This document shows, one piece after another, positions 1-5,940 of a stretch of 12,848 bases of DNA. Position numbers and translations under genes: made by a program. The notes beneath the pieces are model-generated. The model saw nothing but the letters and a program-made list of their open reading frames with translations, was not told where the DNA came from and searched no databases. This DNA is from a bacterium (GTDB lineage Bacteria; SM23-31; JAUVVT01): the NCBI GenBank assembly GCA_030604505.1, contig JAUVVT010000013.1, positions 1 to 12,848 on the forward strand, in the 5' to 3' direction. Each line of letters opens with the position of its first letter. Within the stretch, counting starts at the first letter, position 1.

Positions 1-673
1 ATTTGATATCAATTTCAGCCTGCCCGGCGGTTCCAACTTCGTGATGCTGAACTTCGGTTTCAATTCCCACCGCTTCCAATGCTAAAACCATCTCGGTCCT
101 TAAATCCTGATAACTATCCATTGGGGGTACAGGGAAATACCCTTCCTTATACCGGGGTTTGTATCCAAGATTTGGGTTCTCACGCTTCCCTGTATTCCAG
201 AAACCCTCCACAGAATCAATATAGTAATAACCGGAGTTCGGAGTCTGGTCGAATCTTATGTCATCAAGTATATAAAATTCAGCCTCAGGACCAAAATATG
301 CCGTATCTGCAATCCCGGTCGATTTCAGATATTTTTCTGCTTTTTGTACAATATACCTCGAATCACGTGAGTAAGGTTCAAGTGTAATCGGGTCCTTTAT
401 ATTGCAAATGATGTTCAATGTTTCGTCTGCAGTAAACGGGTCAAGAAAATATGAATTTGAATCAGGAATAAGAATCATATCACTCTCCTCAATAGTCTGA
501 AAGCCTCTTATGCTTGAACCATCGAATCCAATTCCTTCTTCGAATAATTCTTCAGTCAAATCGCGAACCGGTACGGAAAAATGCTGCCAGAGACCGGGAA
601 TATCCATAAACTTGAAGTCGACAATTTTTATATTTTTCTTCTGTGCAAATTCAATCAATTCTTTTGGTGTCAT
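1..673 (-). CDS. glnA: Glutamine synthetase type I (N-terminal 224 residues, truncated by window edge)
   Basis: ATP-dependent cytoplasmic synthesis of glutamine from glutamate and ammonia. The frame is open from the ATG at 673 to the window edge. A good Shine-Dalgarno (AAGGAGAG on the minus strand) lies just before the ATG. The N-terminal beta-grasp domain (about residues 15-100) contains FDGSSIRGF (50-58). The catalytic domain starts with FGPEAEFYILDD, whose E130 and E132 align with known metal ligands. The stretch EVQHHEVGTAGQAE supplies E212 and E220, the same numbers as the Salmonella metal-site glutamates. The match to the enterobacterial enzyme (TGIADT..FGPE.EF...DDIRF) points to the GSI-beta type. 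The adenylylation tyrosine would lie outside the window, so that mode of control cannot be judged. The upstream gap holds 11-bp-spaced operator-like repeats, and the next gene upstream is an OmpR-type regulator. Identification is secure. Confidence 0.97.
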   Translation of the reverse strand, partial: MTPKELIEFAQKKNIKIVDFKFMDIPGLWQHFSVPVRDLTEELFEEGIGFDGSSIRGFQTIEESDMILIPDSNSYFLDPFTADETLNIICNIKDPITLEPYSRDSRYIVQKAEKYLKSTGIADTAYFGPEAEFYILDDIRFDQTPNSGYYYIDSVEGFWNTGKRENPNLGYKPRYKEGYFPVPPMDSYQDLRTEMVLALEAVGIETEVQHHEVGTAGQAEIDIK

Positions 674-707
674 CTCTTCTCTCCTTTTGAATAAAATAAT
701 GAATATT

Positions 708-723
708 GTAACAAAAATGTAAA
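708..723 (-). promoter_or_regulatory. Second pair of 11-bp-spaced GTAAM sites, proximal to glnA
   Basis: On the plus strand GTAAC starts at 708 and GTAAA at 719, exactly 11 bases apart, giving a TTACA-n6-TTACA pair on the glnA-coding strand about 35-50 bases before the start codon. The spacing matches the four-unit array at 759-799, but the two clusters are not in the same 11-bp phase (719 to 760 is 41 bases). It could be a second binding site of the same regulator close to or downstream of the promoter. A two-unit match in such A/T-rich DNA could be chance. Confidence 0.4.
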
Positions 724-758
724 ATTTACACTAATATTACTATAATATAATAAATTGT

Positions 759-799
759 TGTAATATTTGTGTAATATAAATGTAATATTTATGTAATAT
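759..799 (-). promoter_or_regulatory. Four tandem 11-bp repeats (TGTAATAT-n3), probable OmpR/PhoB-family operator of glnA
   Basis: GTAAT begins at 760, 771, 782 and 793, exactly 11 bases apart, and TGTAATAT is intact in all four units. Eleven-bp direct repeats are the hallmark of binding sites for OmpR/PhoB winged-helix regulators. Actinobacterial GlnR boxes have the form GTnAC-n6-GaAAC, which has the same period and a similar core. The array lies between the OmpR-type regulator gene (840-1520) and glnA, about 90-125 bases upstream of the glnA start. A/T-rich hexamers that could serve as a -10 (TATTAT, TATAGT on the minus strand) follow about 10 bases downstream of the array, the arrangement seen at PhoB-type activated promoters. 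The repeat is seen directly; the identity of the binding protein is inferred. Confidence 0.7.
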
Positions 800-839
800 T
801 TTGGAATAATCGTAATTTTTGGTATGCTATAGTAGGATT

Positions 840-1520
840 TTAATTTAGATTGAATTTGTAGCCAACTTTTCGGATGGTTTTTATTTTTGAGGCGTATCTT
901 TTCCCGAGTTTTGCTCTTATTCGTCGTATATGGTTGTCTATGGTTCTTGTCTCCTGGTCAAAATCGCACTTCCAGATTATATCCAAAAGTGAGTCCCTGG
1001 AAAAAACCTTACCCTGATTTGAAACCAGAAGTTTTAATAGTTCAAATTCTTTATAAGTTAGCTGGATGGGTACATCTTCGGCGGTTACTTCATAACTTAC
1101 AGGATTTATTACAAGTCCGTCTGCCTCTATAATTTTTTCATTAATCTTTGGTTTTTCTATTTTTAACATTTTTTTTATGCGGAGGTCAAGCTCAGGAATG
1201 CTTATCGGAGCTAAGATCAGCTCATCAATTTCTGACATAAGTTCAAACTTTTTCAATTTATCTTCAGATGTTATTGTTAAAATTTTTGAACCTGCTATCC
1301 TTTGATTTGTTGAGAATTCTTTTATTAACCTGTTTCCTTCTTTTAACAGTGAATTCAGGTCTAATATAATAATCTCCGGCTTCTCCGTTAATAATTTCTC
1401 TATTCCTTTTTTGTTATTTATAATAATCATTACATCATAATTCAGCTCTTCAAGATTATCATTGAGCATATTTCTCACTGCCCCGCTGTCGCTAATTATA
1501 CATATCTTTATTTTTTCCAT
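840..1520 (-). CDS. OmpR/PhoB-family transcriptional regulator with degenerate receiver (GlnR-like)
   Basis: A 226-residue cytoplasmic DNA-binding regulator. Residues 3-120 form a receiver-like domain and 130-226 a winged-helix effector domain (LTYKEFELLKLL, then RTIDNHIRRIRAKLG as the recognition helix and TIRKVGYKF as the wing). The phospho-acceptor position is kept (D54 in IIILDL), as is T84. However, the usual Asp-Asp acidic pocket reads S10-D11-S12, and the invariant Lys-Pro reads A104-P105, so ordinary phosphorelay signalling is doubtful. This resembles atypical GlnR-type regulators, and the stretch IDELILAPISIPELDLRI recalls the corresponding GlnR region. No histidine kinase gene is nearby. 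The start is supported by AGGA about six bases before the ATG. glnA lies 166 bases downstream in the same direction, behind an 11-bp repeat array. A role in nitrogen control is inferred from this context. Confidence 0.88.
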   Translation of the reverse strand: MEKIKICIISDSGAVRNMLNDNLEELNYDVMIIINNKKGIEKLLTEKPEIIILDLNSLLKEGNRLIKEFSTNQRIAGSKILTITSEDKLKKFELMSEIDELILAPISIPELDLRIKKMLKIEKPKINEKIIEADGLVINPVSYEVTAEDVPIQLTYKEFELLKLLVSNQGKVFSRDSLLDIIWKCDFDQETRTIDNHIRRIRAKLGKRYASKIKTIRKVGYKFNLN

Positions 1521-1548
1521 TATTATCCTATTTATATGAACTACTAAC

Positions 1549-1607
1549 AGCTAATAGCTAATAGCTAACATCAAATAGCTATTAAGCAATTCGCAAATCG
1601 TAAATCT
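1549..1607. repeat. Intergenic A/T-rich palindromic repeat, copy A, with AGCTAAT heptamers
   Basis: The gap between the regulator and nadE contains three head-to-tail heptamers (AGCTAAT, AGCTAAT, AGCTAAC; 1549-1569), an inverted partner AATAGCTATT at about 1574-1583, and then a segment whose reverse complement reads GATTTACGATTTGCGAAT. The word GATTTGCGAAT and the unit GCTAATAGCTAA recur in the gap at 8670-8760, and GATTTACGATT recurs at 6730-6860. The element runs into the nadE stop codon (1606-1608). It is probably a dispersed non-coding repeat of this genome, here the most degraded of the three copies. Confidence 0.55.
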
Positions 1608-3339
1608 ATTTATATCTATATTTATTAGTTATTGGCAGTCTTCTATCTTTTCCGAATGCTTTCTGTGTAATTTTGATACCAATTGGGCTTTGCCTGCGTT
1701 TATATTCGTTAATATCCACCAGTGTTATTACTTTGCACACAATTTCTTTATCGAAGCCCATTTCTGCGATCTCATCTATACCCTTATCTTCTTCAACGTA
1801 TGCCTTCAGTATAGGATCTAAAATCGTGTAAGGCGGAAGACTGTCGGTATCTTTCTGGTCGGGACTGAGTTCGGCGGTCGGTTCTCTTTTAATGATACTT
1901 TCCGGTATCAATTTGGATTTTGATTTTTTATTCCTGTAATTTGCAAGCTCATAAACGGTGGTTTTTGCAATATCTTTGATTACAGCCAGGCCACCCGCAG
2001 TATCTCCGTAAAGTGTGCAGTAACCCACGCTTGTTTCACTTTTATTGCCCGTGGTTAATACCAGCCAGTTATAGTTATTTGCAAATGCCATCAGAATGTT
2101 TCCTCTAATTCTTGCCTGAAGATTTTCAATCACTATACCTTTTGCGGATTTAAGCTTCTTGGAAAGTTTTTCCTTGTATCCTTTAAGTATATCTTCGATT
2201 GGAATAATATAAAATTTGGTTCTTAGGTTTTTAGCAATCTTTTCTGCATCGCTCTGGGTTTCTTTTGATGATATCGATGACGGCAGTGAAACAAGAATTA
2301 CATTTTCCCTGCCAAGCGCATCTACCGCGATAGCCGCGGTCAGTGCTGAATCAATACCGCCGCTGATCCCGATGATAACCTTTTTAAAGCCGTTTTTCCT
2401 CACATAATCATGCGTCCCTAAAATAAGTGCCTGATATATTTCTTCTAATGGTTTTTTTATCGGAGAGACACCCCATTTCACAGCGGGTTTTTTATTTATA
2501 ATTTTCTTATTTGGCAGTTTTGTTACCTTTATCATTCTTTTTTTTGTTTTGCTTATAGTCTTCTTCTTTTGATAGTTCGCATAAAGTCTGTCGGAAGAAA
2601 CGTTTGATAAGTCGAGGTCAACAGTTAGGAAATCTTCCTTAAACTGCCTGGCACGGGCTATCAGATTGCCCCTATTATCAAAAACCATACTTCCACCGTC
2701 AAATATCAGTTCATCCTGACCGCCGATAAGGTTTGTATATACAACTGCCACAATATTATCAGATGCTCTCGTAGACAGCATACTTTCACGTGCCTTTAGT
2801 TTTCCGGCTTGATAGGGTGAAGATGATAAATTTATTATCAACTCTGCACCACCACCAAACGCCTGAACCTCTGTAACATCACCCGGCACCCATATATCTT
2901 CACATACATTTACTCCAAATGTAATATCGTTAAGTTTGAAAATAGAATATTCATTACCCTGTTTAAAATACCTTTTTTCATCAAAAACACCATAATTGGG
3001 CAGACGAATTTTATTATGTATCCCTTCTATTTTTCCATTATACATAACAGCAGCAGAGTTGTAAAGAACATCCTGTTTATTAATAAATCCAACAACAGCA
3101 ATAATTGAGCCCGTCTCTTTTGTAATAATATCCAGATATTTTTGATTTTCAGATAGAAAATGAGGTTTTAAAAGAAGGTCTTCCGGTGGATAACCCGATA
3201 TGCTGAGTTCAGGAAAAACCGCTATATCCGCTCTTATCTTTCTTGCTTTTTTGATATTTTTTATTATTTTTCTGGTATTGCCCTCAAGGTCGCCTATAGT
3301 TGTATTTATCTGGCATACGGCTATTCTTAATGTTTTCAT
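1606..3339 (-). CDS. nadE: Glutamine-dependent NAD+ synthase
   Basis: Catalyses the last step of NAD biosynthesis, amidating deamido-NAD with ammonia taken from glutamine. At 577 residues it has the two-domain form. The N-terminal nitrilase-fold glutaminase has the catalytic triad E44 (FPELSISGYPPEDLL), K110 (NKIRLPNYGVFDE) and C146 (VNVCEDIW). The C-terminal synthetase has the ATP-pyrophosphatase P-loop SGGIDS (326-331), the TTGNKSE motif and the KREPTAELSPDQKD signature. Both halves look intact. The start fits the family, whose members begin like MKIALAQINPTVGDLEGN. No Shine-Dalgarno precedes the ATG. Instead a consensus-like promoter ends ten bases before it, so translation is probably leaderless. 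It sits upstream of the regulator-glnA pair on the same strand, but a repeat-filled gap and its own promoter suggest it is not tightly coupled to them. Confidence 0.97.
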   Translation of the reverse strand: MKTLRIAVCQINTTIGDLEGNTRKIIKNIKKARKIRADIAVFPELSISGYPPEDLLLKPHFLSENQKYLDIITKETGSIIAVVGFINKQDVLYNSAAVMYNGKIEGIHNKIRLPNYGVFDEKRYFKQGNEYSIFKLNDITFGVNVCEDIWVPGDVTEVQAFGGGAELIINLSSSPYQAGKLKARESMLSTRASDNIVAVVYTNLIGGQDELIFDGGSMVFDNRGNLIARARQFKEDFLTVDLDLSNVSSDRLYANYQKKKTISKTKKRMIKVTKLPNKKIINKKPAVKWGVSPIKKPLEEIYQALILGTHDYVRKNGFKKVIIGISGGIDSALTAAIAVDALGRENVILVSLPSSISSKETQSDAEKIAKNLRTKFYIIPIEDILKGYKEKLSKKLKSAKGIVIENLQARIRGNILMAFANNYNWLVLTTGNKSETSVGYCTLYGDTAGGLAVIKDIAKTTVYELANYRNKKSKSKLIPESIIKREPTAELSPDQKDTDSLPPYTILDPILKAYVEEDKGIDEIAEMGFDKEIVCKVITLVDINEYKRRQSPIGIKITQKAFGKDRRLPITNKYRYK

Positions 3340-3348
3340 AATATAAAC

Positions 3349-3377
3349 ATTTTACTAAAATTTGTTTAAATTGTCAA
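3349..3377 (-). promoter_or_regulatory. Sigma-70-type promoter of nadE, predicting a leaderless transcript
   Basis: On the minus strand a perfect -35 hexamer TTGACA (3377-3372) is followed by a 17-base spacer and the -10 hexamer TAAAAT (3354-3349). The nadE ATG begins at 3339, only nine bases after the -10. Transcription normally starts 6-9 bases after the -10, so the 5' leader would be 0-4 bases. This agrees with the absence of any Shine-Dalgarno before nadE. Confidence 0.75.
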
Positions 3378-3380
3378 GCC

Positions 3381-3405
3381 TTACTTCTTTTGAAAAAAGA
3401 AGTAA
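3381..3405. repeat. Perfect 11-bp inverted repeat upstream of nadE
   Basis: TTACTTCTTTT (3381-3391) and AAAAGAAGTAA (3395-3405) form a perfect stem with a 3-base loop. It lies immediately upstream of the nadE -35 box and about 120 bases before queG. It may be an operator dyad or part of a dispersed hairpin element. AAAGAAGTAA also occurs at 3500-3509 and 4611-4620, flanking queG. Function is unknown. Confidence 0.55.
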
Positions 3406-3420
3406 GCAAGAAAACTTACT

Positions 3421-3455
3421 TATAAATTTCCCCTCGTGTGAGGGGAAATTTTATA
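3421..3455. repeat. Strong hairpin (12-bp perfect stem, GTGT loop) in the nadE/queG divergent gap
   Basis: AAATTTCCCCTC (3424-3435) pairs perfectly with GAGGGGAAATTT (3440-3451) around a GTGT loop, and flanking TATA/TATA extends the stem past one bulged base. It is the most G/C-rich item in the gap. No gene ends here on either strand (nadE and queG diverge), so it is not an ordinary intrinsic terminator. A dispersed palindrome or a regulatory dyad is more likely. Confidence 0.6.
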
Positions 3456-3523
3456 AAACAATCTATTTTTATTAATTTAGTAATATCTCCATTCTTTTCA
3501 AAGAAGTAAATTATTAATAGATT

Positions 3524-4504
3524 ATGAAAAATTCTGATATATTTATAAATAAGATAAGAGAAGAAGCAAAAAAACTCGGATTGTTTAAGATTGGATTCAG
3601 TAAACCTGAAGAAATCAAAAAAGAAGGTGAACTTTTCAAAAAGTGGATTGATGATGGATTTTGCAGTGAAATGGATTGGATGAAAAATAATATTGAAAAA
3701 AGAATCAATCCAAAAATTTTATATCCCAAAGTAAAAACTATAATTTCGACGGCAGTTAACTATTTTTCTGATAACAGAAAAAAAAATATGCCTGAAACAG
3801 GTAAAATTTCAAGATATGCATGGGGTGAAGATTATCATATTATTGTTAGAGAAAAATTGATAAATTTACTTGATTTTATCAAGAAAGAATACAGAAATGC
3901 TGACGGCAGAATCTTTGTGGATAGTGCACCGGTAATGGAAAAAATCTGGGCTGTTAAATCAGGTATCGGATGGCTCGGAAAAAATTCTTTGCTCATAACA
4001 AAAGAAGCTGGCTCCTGGCTATTTCTCGGTGAAATCTTCCTTAATATCAAACTGAATTCCAGTAAACCGTTTATTCAAAATCATTGCGGAAAATGTGAAA
4101 GATGTATTAAAGCTTGTCCCACAGAGGCAATAGTTAAACCAGGTATAATAAATGCAGAGAGATGTATTTCATATCAGACAATTGAAAACAAAAGTGAAAT
4201 CCCTTTAAATTTAAGACCACACATAGGAAATTGGATATACGGGTGTGATATTTGCCAGGAGGTATGCCCCTGGAATAAATTTTCAAAAGTTACTACCGAA
4301 AAAAGATTTTTCCCGAAGAAAATAGATTTGGATTTAAAAAAAATAAGAAAAATAAGCGAAGAAGAATTTCAGAAAAAATTCTGGAACAGTTCTATTAAGA
4401 GAATCAAGATAACAAAATTCAAAAAAAATATCAAGACCGCTTATGACTTACTTATTTTGAAAGACGACACAGCAAAAAATGGATTCCCGCCTTCGCGGGA
4501 ATGA
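3524..4504 (+). CDS. queG: Epoxyqueuosine reductase
   Basis: Reduces epoxyqueuosine to queuosine in the tRNA anticodon, the last step of queuosine modification, using cobalamin and two [4Fe-4S] clusters in the cytoplasm. Diagnostic features are the active-site D133 in FVDSAPVMEK, the GWLGKNSLLI stretch, and eight cluster cysteines: C188, C191, C194 and C198 (CGKCERCIKACP), then C214, C241, C244 and C248 (CDICQEVCPWN). At 326 residues it lacks the C-terminal HEAT-like extension of longer homologues. The last residues (GFPPSRE) and the stop codon are encoded by a REP-like hairpin, so the original C terminus was probably altered by repeat insertion. No clear Shine-Dalgarno precedes the ATG; the nearest purine run, AAAGAAG, is about 17 bases away. 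It stands alone between a divergent and a convergent neighbour, with no other queuosine genes in view. Confidence 0.95.
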   Translation: MKNSDIFINKIREEAKKLGLFKIGFSKPEEIKKEGELFKKWIDDGFCSEMDWMKNNIEKRINPKILYPKVKTIISTAVNYFSDNRKKNMPETGKISRYAWGEDYHIIVREKLINLLDFIKKEYRNADGRIFVDSAPVMEKIWAVKSGIGWLGKNSLLITKEAGSWLFLGEIFLNIKLNSSKPFIQNHCGKCERCIKACPTEAIVKPGIINAERCISYQTIENKSEIPLNLRPHIGNWIYGCDICQEVCPWNKFSKVTTEKRFFPKKIDLDLKKIRKISEEEFQKKFWNSSIKRIKITKFKKNIKTAYDLLILKDDTAKNGFPPSRE

Positions 4505-4505
4505 C
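4481..4505. repeat. REP-like hairpin that encodes the QueG C-terminal tail
   Basis: ATTCCCGC (4483-4490) and GCGGGAAT (4495-4502) form a perfect 8-bp stem closed by a CTTC loop, in the context GG-hairpin-GACA. Elements of the form ATTCCCGC-loop-GCGGGAATGACA are common dispersed repeats in many bacterial genomes (from memory). Here it overlaps the 3' end of queG and supplies the codons for GFPPSRE and the TGA. It is markedly more G/C-rich than its surroundings. Confidence 0.7.
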
Positions 4506-4633
4506 ACTTTTTGACTTTTATGGACATAAATCCATATTTTACAATTGCACTTATTTCTTAAAAAATATTCTCAAACATACTAATTTTACTTTTTGCCGCA
4601 TCATCTTGAAAAAGAAGTAAACAATCCGAAGGA

Positions 4634-4648
4634 CCCGCCTTTGGCGGG
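4634..4648. repeat. Small G/C-rich hairpin between convergent queG and permease
   Basis: CCCGCC (4634-4639) and GGCGGG (4643-4648) form a perfect 6-bp stem with a TTT loop. No T-run follows directly on either strand. It shares the G/C-rich CCCGCC...GGCGGG style of the element at 4481-4505 and may be another repeat-family member, perhaps contributing to termination. Confidence 0.45.
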
Positions 4649-4662
4649 GGAAACTATCTAAT

Positions 4663-4697
4663 ATGTTCTATTCATTGCGAGGCAATAAATAGAACAT
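4663..4697. terminator. Long hairpin at the convergent queG/permease junction, probable bidirectional terminator
   Basis: ATGTTCTATT (4663-4672) pairs perfectly with AATAGAACAT (4688-4697), and after a single C/A mismatch ATTGC pairs with GCAAT around a GAG loop: 15 of 16 positions paired. It sits between two genes that converge. On the plus strand a run of nine T starts about nine bases after the stem, which is far for a classical intrinsic terminator. The hairpin is certain; the terminator role is inferred from position. Confidence 0.55.
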
Positions 4698-4712
4698 TGG
4701 CATAATTTTTTT

Positions 4713-5702
4713 TTACTTTTTCCTGAACCTGTCCCACAGAACGACCACGATTATAATTAGCCCGAATATCATTTGATTGACCGCATCGGATACGTTCATA
4801 AGTGATAGACCATTGTTCAGAACACTGATGATTAAAACGCCGAACAGAGTTCCAAAAACGCTTCCTTTACCACCCGCAAAGCTTGTTCCACCGAGAATCA
4901 CTGCAGCAATGGTATAGAATTCAATTCCTGAACCAATATCAGGTTTATAAGAAAAAAACCTGCTCGTCTGTATAACACCTGCGGTGCCGACTAAAAATCC
5001 ACCGATAGCATAAACTATAAGTTTATGTTTATCGGTATTAATCCCGGAAAGTCGTGTTGCTTCTTCATTTGCACCCGTTGCAATTGTATACCTTCCAAAC
5101 CTTGTATTATTTAGAATTATGTGAAAAATCACAGCTATTAATACGGCGGTGAAGATAGGAAACGGGATACTCAAAAAACTGCCGTTCCCGATGAACGAAA
5201 AGGTAGGTGTGATTTCGCTCGATAAATTCAGCTCCCGGCTGCCGTCTAAATATAATGTAAGTCCTTTTACGATTGCAAACATTCCAAGCGTTACGATAAA
5301 CGGGGGGATTTTACCTTTGACAATAATATATCCATTGGCAAATCCCACAGCAGAACTGGAAATTAAACCGATAAAGATTCCTGCTAAAATTTGAAGATAA
5401 CCCTCCGTCCCTGAGAGTGCAAGCATCAATAAAACGATTGATACATTAGACAGCGCAAGAGACGCACCAACAGAAAGGTCTATTCCTGAAGTAATAATTA
5501 TGAATGTCATTCCGATAGAAATTATTGTCAATACAGATGCATCGATAAGTATCTTCAGAATATTTTCATTGCCGAAAAATAAAGGAGTTGCATTATTCAG
5601 AAAGTATTCCAGAATTCCTATAACTATAAATAGAACAATTAAAATGCATCCAATCAACAAAATATTAAAATTGAATTTTATTCTGCCGATTTTCTTTTTC
5701 AT
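4713..5702 (-). CDS. RbsC-type sugar ABC transporter permease
   Basis: An inner-membrane permease of the branched-chain/ribose (BPD_transp_2) family, 329 residues, close to the usual 320-340. Nearly the whole chain is hydrophobic with about 8-10 membrane spans, the first at about 14-36 after a basic cytoplasmic start (MKKKIGRIK). Family motifs are SGIDLSVGA (72-80) and the cytoplasmic coupling loop TGANEEATRLSGI (209-221), which contacts the ATPase. Late glycine-rich AAVILGGTSFAGGKGS also fits RbsC-like proteins. The start has a modest Shine-Dalgarno (GGTGGA). No ATP-binding subunit or substrate-binding protein is adjacent: upstream is a divergent gene and downstream a convergent one, so it appears monocistronic and must work with subunits encoded elsewhere. 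The sugar cannot be told from the sequence. Confidence 0.9.
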   Translation of the reverse strand: MKKKIGRIKFNFNILLIGCILIVLFIVIGILEYFLNNATPLFFGNENILKILIDASVLTIISIGMTFIIITSGIDLSVGASLALSNVSIVLLMLALSGTEGYLQILAGIFIGLISSSAVGFANGYIIVKGKIPPFIVTLGMFAIVKGLTLYLDGSRELNLSSEITPTFSFIGNGSFLSIPFPIFTAVLIAVIFHIILNNTRFGRYTIATGANEEATRLSGINTDKHKLIVYAIGGFLVGTAGVIQTSRFFSYKPDIGSGIEFYTIAAVILGGTSFAGGKGSVFGTLFGVLIISVLNNGLSLMNVSDAVNQMIFGLIIIVVVLWDRFRKK

Positions 5703-5741
5703 TTTCTATCCACCGTTAAATTTTAAGGTAAAATTAAACTA

Positions 5742-5770
5742 AATTAAAAAAAATAATACCTTTTTGTCAA
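5742..5770 (-). promoter_or_regulatory. Candidate promoter of the sugar permease
   Basis: On the minus strand a perfect TTGACA (5770-5765) is followed after 17 bases by TTAATT (5747-5742), a poor -10 (3 of 6 matches); an 18-base spacer gives TAATTT. This would leave a leader of about 35 bases containing the Shine-Dalgarno. The -35 is convincing, the -10 is not. Confidence 0.35.
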
Positions 5771-5926
5771 GTAAAAATAAATTATTCAATAATGGCTTAA
5801 CTTAATAGTTGCGATATTTAATTATTTTTTTATATTATATAGCTGTAAATTTTACGTCTATACTTGAAAAAATTAAATATAAGAATTAATGTATTTAATT
5901 GATATGTGAATTAAATTTTTTATCAC

Positions 5927-5937
5927 AGGAGGAGGAG
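5927..5937 (+). promoter_or_regulatory. Repeated Shine-Dalgarno that fixes the SDR start at 5941
   Basis: AGGAGGAGGAG offers two overlapping perfect AGGAGG cores, 5 and 8 bases before the ATG at 5941. An in-frame start at 5899 also exists, but it would bury this ribosome site inside the coding region and add 14 residues not typical of the family. It is the strongest ribosome-binding site in the window, suggesting high translation. Confidence 0.85.
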
Positions 5938-5940
5938 ATA

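Noticed and set aside
79..722. Plus-strand open frames at 79-387 and 510-722
   Set aside because: They are shadows of glnA, whose minus-strand frame carries clear family motifs; the plus frames have no recognisable features or ribosome sites.
759..799. CRISPR-like array
   Set aside because: The 11-bp period leaves only three bases between units and there are no cas genes; it fits a regulator operator instead.
3489..3524. Leaderless promoter for queG with -10 TATTAA at 3512-3517
   Set aside because: The -10 is well placed, but no acceptable -35 lies 16-18 bases upstream, so the case is too weak to annotate.
5864..5892. Promoter for the SDR gene (TTGAAA-17-TAATGT)
   Set aside because: The -10 matches the consensus at only half its positions and such matches are frequent in this A/T-rich gap.
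5899..5940. Upstream in-frame start for the SDR gene
   Set aside because: It would place the AGGAGGAGGAG ribosome site inside the gene and add residues not typical of SDRs; the ATG at 5941 is favoured.
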